Assembly (NCBI GenBank): GCA_020073495.1
Contig: JAIQFD010000001.1
Location: 372,001 to 436,000 of the forward strand
Length of the DNA: 64,000 nucleotides
DNA from: Terriglobia bacterium
GTDB taxonomy: Bacteria > Acidobacteriota > Terriglobia > Terriglobales > Acidobacteriaceae
Direction: 5' to 3'
In this document: positions 56,706 through 64,000 of the stretch, one piece after another
Numbering within the stretch: position 1 is the first letter of the stretch
How the letters are laid out: each line of letters opens with the position of its first letter
Translations under genes and position numbers: made by a program
The notes under the pieces: generated by a model
What the model was told of the DNA's origin: nothing
The model's database searches: none
What the model saw: only the letters and a program-made list of their open reading frames with translations

Positions 56706-56852
56706 CTTTACTTCGACATATCGAGGGAGGGGGGAGGGGGTCGAAATCCGGAGCGCCTCTCCTGATCCCCTTGATATCAGGACGTAACTCCTTTGTTTGA
56801 ACTGATGACCCCAGGGGGTAGGGGGTGTCCGGACCTGGAGATCTGGGAGGAG

Positions 56853-56935
56853 GTAGGGGTCCCTCGACTTGGGCTAAAGCCCTCGCTCGGGATGACTCAA
56901 ACGCTCTCGGCGCTCTCGGCGTGCTCGGCGGTGAA
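56853..56935. repeat. Dispersed intergenic repeat, copy A
   Basis: It starts TAGGGGTC, contains AAGCCCTCGCTCGGGATGAC and ends in CTCGGCG units and GGCGGTGAAA, 5 bp before the stop of the downstream minus-strand gene. A copy lies at 58363-58471. Confidence 0.7.
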
Positions 56936-56939
56936 AAGA

Positions 56940-58220
56940 TCACGCGCTGCGCAGCAGGATCACCGTAGCATCGTCCTCCAGCGCGCATTTGCCCCGAAAG
57001 TCCTGAACGGCTTGCATCAGGCGGGTGACGTTGCAATCGTGCGTCGCCACGAATTCCGCGAGGCGTGCGTGGCCGAACTCCTGCTCCTCGCGGTTCAGCG
57101 CTTCGGAGATGCCGTCGGTGTAGAACAGCAGGCGGAAATCGTGACAGAACTTCACGGTGTGCTCGGTGAACGCGCAGGGAAACAGGCCGAGCGGCAGGCC
57201 AGCGTCGGTGTGCAGCGGGCGCACTTCCGTTCCGTGGCAAAGGAACGGCCAGGGATGCCCGGCGCTGGCGAAGGTGAGTGTGCGGCGCGCCGGATCGAGT
57301 ACCCCGTAGATCATGGTGACGTAGCGGCCGGTGGCGACGTCGTCGAGCAGCATCTGATTGACCCGCGCCAGCATCTCGGCGGGGCCGCCGGCCAGCGGCG
57401 CCAGCGAGCGCACGATGCTGCGGACCGATGACATCAGCAACGCCGCGGGCAAGCCTTTGCCGGAAACGTCGGCGAGCACGATGCCCCAGCGCCCATCGGC
57501 CAGCGGGATGTAGTCGTACCAGTCGCCGCCCACCGCTCCCGCGGAGACGCACTCCGCCTCCAGTAGAAAACCGGGGAGCGAGGGCGCCGCGCGCGGGAGC
57601 AGGTTGCGCTGGATGCGGCTGGCTTCGTCCTGCTCCTGCCGGAGTTGGTGCGTCTGGTTCCGCTCACGCTGGATCCGTTGGGCGTTGTCGACGGCCACGG
57701 CGATGTGGCCGGCCAGGGCCTTCAGGATCTCGATCTGGGCGCGGGGAAACGCGTCCAACTCGTGGTGCGACGCGCCAAACACACCGATGATCCGGTCGCG
57801 CACCTTCAGGGGGATGATGACCTCAGACTGGGTATCGGGCTCGCAGGCGCGATAAAGCAGCTCCTGCGAGACATCGGGCGCGTAGTAGGGCGCGCCGGTC
57901 GCAACCACGTGGCCTGATAAACCTTGCGTAACGGGCCAGCGCTCGCCTTTCTTCGACTGGGTGCAGCCATGCACAGCGGCGAGTTGGAATTCATCGCCGT
58001 CGATGAGGACGACGGTGGACTCGATGCAGCCAAAATCCACGGCGACGCGATCAACGATGGTGTCGAGGAGCTCGTCGAGCTCGAGGATGGAAGTGATTTG
58101 TTGCGCTGCCTTCTGCAACGAGACCAGGGCTTCGACCCGGCGTTGCTGGAAGATCCCAGGGGTCGGCGGCAGGGGAAACGGACTTGCAGGGCTGGCCACG
58201 ACTTCCTCCTTGCGGATCAA
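56940..58220 (-). CDS. GAF domain + SpoIIE/RsbU-type PP2C phosphatase
   Basis: The 426-residue protein has a GAF sensor domain (about 28-195, RRVEALVSLQKAAQQITSIL to HIAVAVDNAQRIQ), a short coiled coil, and a SpoIIE phosphatase domain with PP2C metal motifs VGGDWYDYIPLADGRWGIVL, ADVSGKGLPAALLMSSV and DGISEALNREEQEFG, ending CALEDDATVILLRSA. It probably dephosphorylates an anti-anti-sigma factor in a partner-switching pathway. The RsbW-like ATPase at 48430 is a candidate counterpart. Confidence 0.93.
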   Translation of the reverse strand: MIRKEEVVASPASPFPLPPTPGIFQQRRVEALVSLQKAAQQITSILELDELLDTIVDRVAVDFGCIESTVVLIDGDEFQLAAVHGCTQSKKGERWPVTQGLSGHVVATGAPYYAPDVSQELLYRACEPDTQSEVIIPLKVRDRIIGVFGASHHELDAFPRAQIEILKALAGHIAVAVDNAQRIQRERNQTHQLRQEQDEASRIQRNLLPRAAPSLPGFLLEAECVSAGAVGGDWYDYIPLADGRWGIVLADVSGKGLPAALLMSSVRSIVRSLAPLAGGPAEMLARVNQMLLDDVATGRYVTMIYGVLDPARRTLTFASAGHPWPFLCHGTEVRPLHTDAGLPLGLFPCAFTEHTVKFCHDFRLLFYTDGISEALNREEQEFGHARLAEFVATHDCNVTRLMQAVQDFRGKCALEDDATVILLRSA

Positions 58221-58362
58221 ACTATTGGATTCCGGGGCCAGTTACGGGATGCAAAAACGACGGGCGGATGGACCGCCCACCGCCCACGGGAATTATAGAA
58301 CCGGCCAGGGCGGAGTGAATGAATCCGTGTCTCGTCCCACCCCGGAGCCAGCGGGGAGATAG

Positions 58363-58471
58363 TAGGGGTCGCTTCGGCTTCGCTCAGGGCAGGCTCTCGA
58401 CTCGGGCCGAAGCCCTCGCTCGGGATGACACAAAAAGATTCTCGGCGTTCTCGGCGATCTCGGCGGTGAAA
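58363..58471. repeat. Dispersed intergenic repeat, copy B
   Basis: It starts TAGGGGTC like copy A, has an extra stretch of about 25 bp, then AAGCCCTCGCTCGGGATGAC and CTCGGCG units ending GGCGGTGAAA. It lies 1 bp before the stop of the response-regulator gene, the same position relative to a gene end as copy A. Confidence 0.7.
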
Positions 58472-58472
58472 G

Positions 58473-59267
58473 CTAGGCTTTCTGTTGCTGGGCTTGGGCG
58501 GCGGCGGCAGCGGCGGCGGCGCTGGCATCGGTCTGGTCGGAGCCCTTGCCGCCGGCGAGGATACGGTGGTGGATGCAGTACAGCGCCAGCTCAAGGCGAT
58601 CGGAGACGCCCAGCTTGTCGTACACCTTGCGCAGGTAGTTCTTCACCACCTGCTCGGTGGTCCCGATCTCGCTGGCGATCTCCTTGTTCTTCATCCCCTG
58701 GGTGACGCAGGACACGATGAGCAGCTCCTTGTCGGTCAGCTTCGTCTTGTGGCGTGGTGACGTGAGCTGCGAGGCCTGCGAGCGGTAGGCCTCCATGACC
58801 CAGTTGATGCCCTGGTTGTCGAGCCAGGTCTCGCCCTCGGCCACCTTGCGCACGCAGCGCACCAGCAGGTCGGGGGAGATGGAGCGGGGCACGATACCGC
58901 GAACGCCGCGGCGGAAATACTCGATGGTGGCTTCCTCGTCCATGGACTCGGCGATGACCACGATGCGGGCGTTGGGAGCGCGTTTGGAGACTTCGCCCAC
59001 GGCCTCTGCGGGATTGGGGCAGATGCCGGATTCGAACAGGATCACGTCGGGCGAGAACTTTTGGGCGGCGGCCAGGGTCTGGCCGAGGGTCTCGGCCTGG
59101 GCGACCACGCGCAGCTCGTCCTCCAGGGCGAAGATCTTGCGGATGCCGACGCGGTAGATGGCCTGGCTGTCGGCCAGCAACACCTTCAGGACCGGCGCTG
59201 AGCCGGACTTTCCCTCATTTGTAGCTTTGGCGGGAGGGCTGCCGGGTTTGGGAGTCGCACTACCCAT
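58473..59267 (-). CDS. Atypical NarL/LuxR-family response regulator
   Basis: The 264-residue protein has a receiver-like domain (about 26-145, KVLLADSQAIYRVGIRKIFA) and a LuxR-type HTH (about 175-240, KLTDKELLIVSCVTQGMKNK, then VVKNYLRKVYDKLGV). At the phosphoacceptor place the sequence reads PDVILFESGICP, so Glu79 replaces the usual Asp; one of the two acidic pocket residues is also lost (LLADSQ). Phosphorylation control is therefore unlikely or different. The C-terminal tail is poly-Ala/Gln. Confidence 0.88.
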   Translation of the reverse strand: MGSATPKPGSPPAKATNEGKSGSAPVLKVLLADSQAIYRVGIRKIFALEDELRVVAQAETLGQTLAAAQKFSPDVILFESGICPNPAEAVGEVSKRAPNARIVVIAESMDEEATIEYFRRGVRGIVPRSISPDLLVRCVRKVAEGETWLDNQGINWVMEAYRSQASQLTSPRHKTKLTDKELLIVSCVTQGMKNKEIASEIGTTEQVVKNYLRKVYDKLGVSDRLELALYCIHHRILAGGKGSDQTDASAAAAAAAAQAQQQKA

Positions 59268-59285
59268 GTATTGCTGATCGTGCGT

Positions 59286-59609
59286 TTAATTGCGGTCGAA
59301 ACGATACTCGTCGATAACGGCGGCGACGGCTCTGCGGTTGCCCTCCTCCGCGCATCGCACCACTCGACCCACACACTTTACCATCACATCGGAAGCGGTC
59401 CCCAGCACGGTGGCGGGCATGGCGATGGCAAACTCGATTCGCGAGCCTGGGGCCATATCGGCGTCCACGGTGAACAGAACGCCGCCGGCGGAGATGTTCT
59501 CCGTCTCCGCGTGGTGTTCCTGCTTGGCTTCGGTCGTAATGGCTACCGGCAACTTGATCGGGAAGCGGACAGAACTGCGCAGTTCATCCGTCTGCTCGGA
59601 ATTTTGCAT
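59286..59609 (-). CDS. PilZ-domain protein
   Basis: The protein (107 residues from ATG 59609) is a single PilZ domain with the N-terminal RSSVRFPIKLPVAI and the TENISAGGVLFTVDADMAPG motif (the D/N-x-S-x-x-G element). The R-x-x-x-R motif is weak (RSSVR). PilZ domains often bind c-di-GMP. A GTG 6 codons upstream is possible. It lies upstream of the atypical regulator, 18 bp apart. Confidence 0.8.
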   Translation of the reverse strand: MQNSEQTDELRSSVRFPIKLPVAITTEAKQEHHAETENISAGGVLFTVDADMAPGSRIEFAIAMPATVLGTASDVMVKCVGRVVRCAEEGNRRAVAAVIDEYRFDRN

Positions 59610-59850
59610 GGCAGCTAGCTTATACACCCGGTTTGGGAGGGAAATGAAGCGTTTTGTGCGAGATACGAGGTAACGAAGGTCATAGGAGGGGAGATGACCT
59701 GGCGGGCGGGGCGGAGGTTACTTCAGGATGCGGATAGCAAGGGAGAGCGGGCAGATAGCAGGAGGCTGGGGGGCAGGAAGCAGGGGGCAGGAGGTAGGCC
59801 AGCAGGAGCCAGCGGGCGGGAGCTGCATCCCGCCGTCTGCATCCTGCGAC

Positions 59851-61239
59851 CTAAAACTTAGTGACCTCGGTGAAGTTGAAGTCGCGCACCTTCATGGGCG
59901 GAACGACCATGTCGAAGGACTCTTCCCCGCTGGCCCGTACCGGCGTACCCAAGGCTTCCACGCCCGAGAGCATGGCGATCAGGCTCTGATTAAAGCGGAA
60001 GTTGCGCACGCCGCCCTGGATCTTGCCGTTCTCCACCAGGAAGGTGCCGTCGCGGGTCATGCCGGTGAGGATCTTCTCGTAGGGATCCACCTCGCGGATG
60101 TACCAGAGGCGGGTGACCAGGATGGCGCGCTCGGTGGAGGCGATCATCTGGTCCACGGTCCGGCGCTGGGCCTCGGGGCCAGCGTCAAAGACGATGTTGA
60201 GCGGAACTTCGCCAATCTCGTTGGGCAGGGGCAGGCCGTGGCCGGTGGGACGGATGTCGCCGACCTTCGCGGCGTACTCGGACTGCTTCATTTTTTCGGC
60301 GGTACCGCGCGCGTACACCAGGCTCTTGATGGTCCCACGATCGACAAGCTGGACGCGCTGGCGGCGGACACCTTCGCCGTCGAACGCCGGCCCGGACTGG
60401 AGCGGGTGGTAGGCGTCGTCCCAGATGCTGACGTTTTCGCCGAAGAGGCGAGCGCCCACGCGGTTGTTAAGGAACGAGCGCTGGTCGAGGACGGCCAGCC
60501 CGCCGAAGTCATAGAACATGAACCCGACCAGATCGAGGACGGCGGCGGGCTCGAGGATGACGGTGTACTTGCCGGGGGCGAGTTCCCTGGGATGGGCCGA
60601 GTCGCGGGCCTTGCGCGCCGCGGTTTCAGCCAGCGCGCCGGGGTTGAGGTTGCGCACGTCGGGGGAGTTCGCCTTCTGCCAGCCGGAGGAGTCCTCGGCG
60701 AGCATCGTAATGGAAATCTCCGACGAGGTCTGGCGATGGAAGGTCTCCAGGCCGCGGGAATTGAAGATGGCCTCCACACTGCGCGATGAGGAGTAAATCC
60801 CGGCTGTGACCAGCTGGTTGCGCTTGGCCACGTCCACGATGTTGGCGACGGCGGCGGCGCGGTCCTGCGGCGTGATGGCGGCGGTCTCCGGAAACCAGCG
60901 GTTGGGCGTGCGCTCGTCGGGGCGGTCGGGTTCGGGCTCGGCCATGGGCAGCAGGTCGGGGTCCGGCTGCTGGACCTCGGTGATGGCTTCGGCGGACCGG
61001 ACGGCGCGCCGCAGCGACTCGGGATCGAGCTTGTTGGTCGTCGCGCGCGCGGTCTTCTTGCCGATCACAGTGCGAACGGAAACGACGTAGTTCTCGTCCG
61101 CAACGTTCTGGTGGATGGTGTTGTTGGCGAAGCGGGTGAGTGCGTGATGTCCGCCGGCGATCAGGACCTCGATCTCATCGGCTTCTGAGGCTCGGCTCAC
61201 TATCTCGAAAATGTCGTTGGCGCGTTCTTCGTTAAGCAT
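59851..61239 (-). CDS. pmbA: PmbA/TldE metallopeptidase-like subunit
   Basis: The 462-residue protein has the modulator-of-gyrase fold: N-terminal DEIEVLIAGGHHALTRFANN, VSVRTVIGKKTARATTNKLD, central KYTVILEPAAVLDLVGFMFY and the C-terminal GVRNFRFNQSLIAMLSGVEA. It lacks the zinc HExxxH motif found in TldD, as TldE subunits do. TldD and TldE form a heterodimeric protease. It starts 4 bp after tldD. Confidence 0.93.
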   Translation of the reverse strand: MLNEERANDIFEIVSRASEADEIEVLIAGGHHALTRFANNTIHQNVADENYVVSVRTVIGKKTARATTNKLDPESLRRAVRSAEAITEVQQPDPDLLPMAEPEPDRPDERTPNRWFPETAAITPQDRAAAVANIVDVAKRNQLVTAGIYSSSRSVEAIFNSRGLETFHRQTSSEISITMLAEDSSGWQKANSPDVRNLNPGALAETAARKARDSAHPRELAPGKYTVILEPAAVLDLVGFMFYDFGGLAVLDQRSFLNNRVGARLFGENVSIWDDAYHPLQSGPAFDGEGVRRQRVQLVDRGTIKSLVYARGTAEKMKQSEYAAKVGDIRPTGHGLPLPNEIGEVPLNIVFDAGPEAQRRTVDQMIASTERAILVTRLWYIREVDPYEKILTGMTRDGTFLVENGKIQGGVRNFRFNQSLIAMLSGVEALGTPVRASGEESFDMVVPPMKVRDFNFTEVTKF

Positions 61240-61243
61240 TCAG

Positions 61244-62716
61244 CTATGAGCCTTTGTATGCTGTTCCCACGGTCACATTCTTGAAACGCGCCGGACTCGC
61301 GCCGTGGCCGGTGCCCATGGTCTGCATGGGCTGGCCCTTGCCGCAGTTGGGCGTGCCCCAGAGCGTCCACTGGTCGCGCGAGCAGATGGCGTCCATGGAG
61401 GCCCAGAACTCGGTGGTGATGCCGGAGTACGACGGGTTCTTGAGCATGCGGCCCAGCTTGCCTCCCTTGATCTCCCATCCGATCTCGGTGCCGAACTGGA
61501 AGTTGTAGCGCTTGTCGTCGATCGACCAGGAGCGGTTGGTTTGCATGAGGATGCCGTGATCGGTCCCGGCGATGAGCTGCTCGAAGGTGAGTGGCTTCTC
61601 GCCCGGCAGGATGCTGACGTTGGTCATGCGGATGATGGGGATGCGGTTCCATCCTTCGGCGCGCATGGTCCCGTTGGAGCGGTTCTCGCCGATGGAGTGC
61701 GCGGTCTCGCGCGACGAGAGGTAGCCGGTGAAGAGGCCGTCTTTGATGATCGGCGTGCACTGCGCCGGAACGCCCTCGTCGTCGTAGGCAAAGGTGCCAA
61801 GGCCGGGGCCGTGGTGCTCGGTGGCATCGGCGACGACGTTGACAATGTCGCTGCCGTAACGGAGTTTCCTGAGCTTCTCCAGCGTGAGGAACGACATGCC
61901 GGCAAAGTTTGCCTCCATGCCGAGCACACGGTCGAGCTCGATGGGGTGACCGATGGATTCGTGGATCTGAAGACCGAGCTGCGAGGAGTCGAGGATGATG
62001 TCGAACTTCCCTTCCGGACATTGGTCGGCTTTGTGCAGCGAGACACACTCTTCGGCGATGCGGCGCGCGTTCTCCACCAGCTTGAGCTCGTCGATCAGCT
62101 CGTATCCCTTGTTCTGGTACTGGCCGCCGAAGGAATTGGGAAACGAGCGCTTCTGGATCTCGGTCCCCTGGAAGCTGTAGGCCGTGAATCCGGCGCCGGT
62201 GGTGGTGCGGGTCTGGTGGATGTCGGAACCTTCGGACGAATAGAACCACTGCTCGCAGCGGCGGAAGTGCAGGTTGGTCTCGGCGAGGGTCACGCCTTCG
62301 ACGGCGCGGAGTTCCTTGTCTACGCGCAGCAGCAGGTCGATGTTCTGCGCGATGGAGGTGGAGAAGGGATCGATGCGGCAGGGCGAACTCCATTCGACCA
62401 CAGCCGCTTTCTCCGGGGCGAGGCGCACATCGTGCTCCTTGACCCCGGCCGAGGCGCGCGCGATCTCGACCGCCTGGGCGGCAGCAGCTTCCACTCCGTC
62501 CCTGGTGAGTTCCTCCGTGGCAGCGAAGCCCCAGGAGCCATTGACGATGACGCGGATGCCGACGCCCAGGGACTCGCTCTCCGAGGCGTGGCCGACCGCG
62601 CCGTTCTTGGTGGCCAGCAGGCGGTGGCGCTCGTCCACGACGCGCAGGTCGCAGTAGGTGGCGCCGCGCTGCGTTGCCGTGTTCAGGGCCCAATCAGCGA
62701 TCTGTTTCATGCTCAT
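61244..62716 (-). CDS. tldD: TldD metalloprotease subunit
   Basis: The 490-residue protein contains the zinc motif HESIGHPIELDRVLGME (HExxxH), DEGVPAQCTPIIKDGLFTGY and an N-terminal GATYCDLRVVDERHRLLATK. It is the catalytic subunit of the TldD/TldE cytosolic protease that degrades unfolded or leader peptides. pmbA follows immediately. Confidence 0.95.
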   Translation of the reverse strand: MSMKQIADWALNTATQRGATYCDLRVVDERHRLLATKNGAVGHASESESLGVGIRVIVNGSWGFAATEELTRDGVEAAAAQAVEIARASAGVKEHDVRLAPEKAAVVEWSSPCRIDPFSTSIAQNIDLLLRVDKELRAVEGVTLAETNLHFRRCEQWFYSSEGSDIHQTRTTTGAGFTAYSFQGTEIQKRSFPNSFGGQYQNKGYELIDELKLVENARRIAEECVSLHKADQCPEGKFDIILDSSQLGLQIHESIGHPIELDRVLGMEANFAGMSFLTLEKLRKLRYGSDIVNVVADATEHHGPGLGTFAYDDEGVPAQCTPIIKDGLFTGYLSSRETAHSIGENRSNGTMRAEGWNRIPIIRMTNVSILPGEKPLTFEQLIAGTDHGILMQTNRSWSIDDKRYNFQFGTEIGWEIKGGKLGRMLKNPSYSGITTEFWASMDAICSRDQWTLWGTPNCGKGQPMQTMGTGHGASPARFKNVTVGTAYKGS

Positions 62717-62782
62717 GGCGACCGAACATCATAAATCAGCCGTCAGCCCTCAGCCATCAGCCCTCAGGTATAGTTGGCGGCG

Positions 62783-63139
62783 ATGAGCCGCAAACCGGCG
62801 GTAATGAAACTGGTGAATCTGGAGGACGGGATGCCGACGGTGGAGCGCGCGCAGCTGCTCCTCGAGCACGAACTCCGCACTTCGCGCGAGCAGGGATACA
62901 AGGCGGTCAAGATCATCCACGGCTACGGCTCGAGCGGCGTCGGGGGCGGGTTGCGCACCGGATTGCAGGCGACGTTGCGGTGCGCGGCACAGAACGGCGA
63001 CATCGCGGCCGTGATCTACGGCGAGGACTGGCGCGTATCCGACGAAACAACCTGGGAAATGCTCAAGCGCTATCCCGAGTGGAAGAAGGACCCCGACCTG
63101 GGGCGCGGCAACAAGGGGATCTCAATCGTCTTTCTATAG
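62783..63139 (+). CDS. Smr-domain protein (small MutS-related)
   Basis: The protein (118 residues from ATG 62783) reads MKLVNLEDGMPTVERAQLLL, with the Smr signature AVKIIHGYGSSGVGGGLRTG. Smr domains are nucleases, often acting on RNA or collided ribosomes. An ATG 3 codons upstream is possible. The gene diverges from tldD; short GTCAG-type repeats fill the spacer. Confidence 0.8.
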   Translation: MSRKPAVMKLVNLEDGMPTVERAQLLLEHELRTSREQGYKAVKIIHGYGSSGVGGGLRTGLQATLRCAAQNGDIAAVIYGEDWRVSDETTWEMLKRYPEWKKDPDLGRGNKGISIVFL

Positions 63140-63183
63140 AGTTCGTCGGCCGCGCAGGGCGGCGTGTATTCTGGTTCTCATCC

Positions 63184-64000
63184 ATGCCGAACGTCTTCGA
63201 CAAGACGACAGCGCGGGTGCTGGCGACGGTGCTGCTGTTCGCCGCAGCGCTTGCGGTCCTCTACCTGGCGCGGAAGACATTCATCGTTTTCCTGTTCGCG
63301 ATGTTCTTCGCGTACGTGCTGGAGCCGGTCGTGGCGCGGGTGGAGTTGTGGGTGAAAGGGTCGCGGGTGCGGGCGATCGCGGTCACCTATGTCGTACTGC
63401 TGGTCATTGTGGCGGTCTTCCTGCTGACGGTGGGGCCGAAGATCGCGCTCGAGGGACAGAAGCTGGCACAGTCGGTGCCTGGGCTGATCGAGAATTTCAG
63501 CAGCGGCAAATTCATCGTCACCATCGGCGAAAAGCGCGGATGGAGCTACGAGACCGAGATGCGGATCCAGCAACTGATCACGACGCACCAGGGAGAGATC
63601 GTGGCCGCGGCGCAGAGCTTCGCCAAGCGGGCCGCTGAAGTGGCGACGAATGCGCCGTGGGTGGTGCTGATCCCCATCCTGGCCATTTTCTTCCTCAAGG
63701 ACAAGGGTTCCTTCGTCAGCAGCCTGGTGGAGACGGCGAAGCCGGGCGGCGGCCAGACCTTTCTGCGGCGCATGCTGAACGACGTGGACGTGATGCTGGC
63801 CAAGTACATCCGTGCGCAATTGGTGCTGGCCGCGATCTCGCTGGTCGTGTACACGGCATTCCTGGCGATCATGCGTGTGCCCTACGGGTTCGCGCTGGGC
63901 CCGGTGGCGGGCGTGCTGGAGTTCATCCCTGTCGTGGGTCCGGCGATCGCGGCGGTGCTGATCGTGGGGGTGAGCTTTCTCAGCGGATATCAGCACGTGT
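63184..64000 (+). CDS. AI-2E family transporter (partial, cut by window edge)
   Basis: The frame from ATG 63184 to the window end gives 272 residues with paired N-terminal helices (VLATVLLFAAALAVLYLARK, FIVFLFAMFFAYVLEPVV), a long periplasmic/cytosolic segment, then helices WVVLIPILAIFFLKDKGSFV and GFALGPVAGVLEFIPVVGPA. The last is the conserved AI-2E family (PF01594-type) motif. Members are membrane permeases or exporters of varied substrates. The C-terminal helices lie outside the window. Confidence 0.88.
   Translation, partial: MPNVFDKTTARVLATVLLFAAALAVLYLARKTFIVFLFAMFFAYVLEPVVARVELWVKGSRVRAIAVTYVVLLVIVAVFLLTVGPKIALEGQKLAQSVPGLIENFSSGKFIVTIGEKRGWSYETEMRIQQLITTHQGEIVAAAQSFAKRAAEVATNAPWVVLIPILAIFFLKDKGSFVSSLVETAKPGGGQTFLRRMLNDVDVMLAKYIRAQLVLAAISLVVYTAFLAIMRVPYGFALGPVAGVLEFIPVVGPAIAAVLIVGVSFLSGYQHV

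Larger units (their letters stand above)
56254..56939. other. Long intergenic region with hairpin and repeats
   Basis: This 686-bp stretch has no convincing gene. It contains a T-rich CCTTCGTGATCCTTTGTG-type sequence near 56370-56405, a 12-bp hairpin at 56678-56705 flanked by direct repeats, G-rich runs (GGGAGGGGGGAGGGGG near 56725) and a dispersed repeat at 56853-56935. Confidence 0.5.

Noticed and set aside
61200-62693. 497-codon minus-strand frame overlapping tldD
   Set aside because: It is an Arg/His-rich shadow of tldD in another frame.

Overview
The window is about 64 kb of high-GC Gram-negative DNA. Gene content suggests an Acidobacteriota bacterium: GWxTD-domain and carboxypeptidase-regulatory-like proteins, an S53 (kumamolisin-type) protease, BBP2-type porin, PilZ/RDD proteins, and a dcw cluster without murB or ddl. 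This assignment is inferred from family knowledge; no rRNA or marker search was possible.

Layout. 1-5.2 kb: a Ser/Thr kinase (cut by the edge) with its PP2C phosphatase, an APC permease with a small membrane protein, a porin and tRNA-Lys. 5.4-11.4 kb: a decayed kdpA remnant, then the kdpFABC potassium pump operon with three small upstream membrane genes, and a divergent small gene. The two promoters face each other across two arrays of 11-bp direct repeats that look like sites for one OmpR/KdpE-type regulator. 11.4-14 kb: c-type cytochromes, namely an octaheme HAO-like protein, a monoheme protein and a chimeric gene joining an NrfH N-terminus to an NrfA C-terminus. 14-22 kb: amidase plus a Tat-signal protein, a surface barrel-like protein, a GWxTD protein, and an HlyD/ABC-ATPase pair. 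22-24.7 kb: a transpeptidase-domain protein and a receiver-like/PilZ/RDD fusion.

24.8-42.4 kb holds a nearly complete division and cell-wall cluster on the minus strand: mraZ, rsmH, a 57-codon gene, ftsL, ftsI (PASTA), murE, murF, mraY, murD, ftsW, murG, murC, ftsQ, ftsA, ftsZ. It is headed by a sigma70-like promoter and a 10-bp-period array of ACCAC motifs that fits a MraZ operator. 42.7-48.9 kb: a DUF35 and thiolase pair, transketolase, a lipoprotein and an anti-sigma-type ATPase.

49.0-51.8 kb is the most interesting region. A strong promoter drives a probably leaderless 32-residue leader peptide whose core reads MAMCICMCIC. The codon run lies in the loop of a long hairpin and is followed by a strong intrinsic terminator just before metY-metX. 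I read this as a cysteine/methionine-sensing translational attenuator. The operon ends in an SDR (FabG-like) remnant.

51.8-64 kb: S53 protease, tRNA-Ser with two tandem partial copies of its 3' end, bacterioferritin, an HNH-like gene in a lower-GC patch, a GAF-SpoIIE phosphatase, an atypical response regulator, a PilZ protein, TldD/PmbA, an Smr protein and the start of an AI-2E family transporter.

Three loci (kdpA remnant, nrfH/nrfA chimera, SDR remnant) keep both ends of a gene or gene pair and have lost the middle. This points to repeated internal deletions or an assembly problem.
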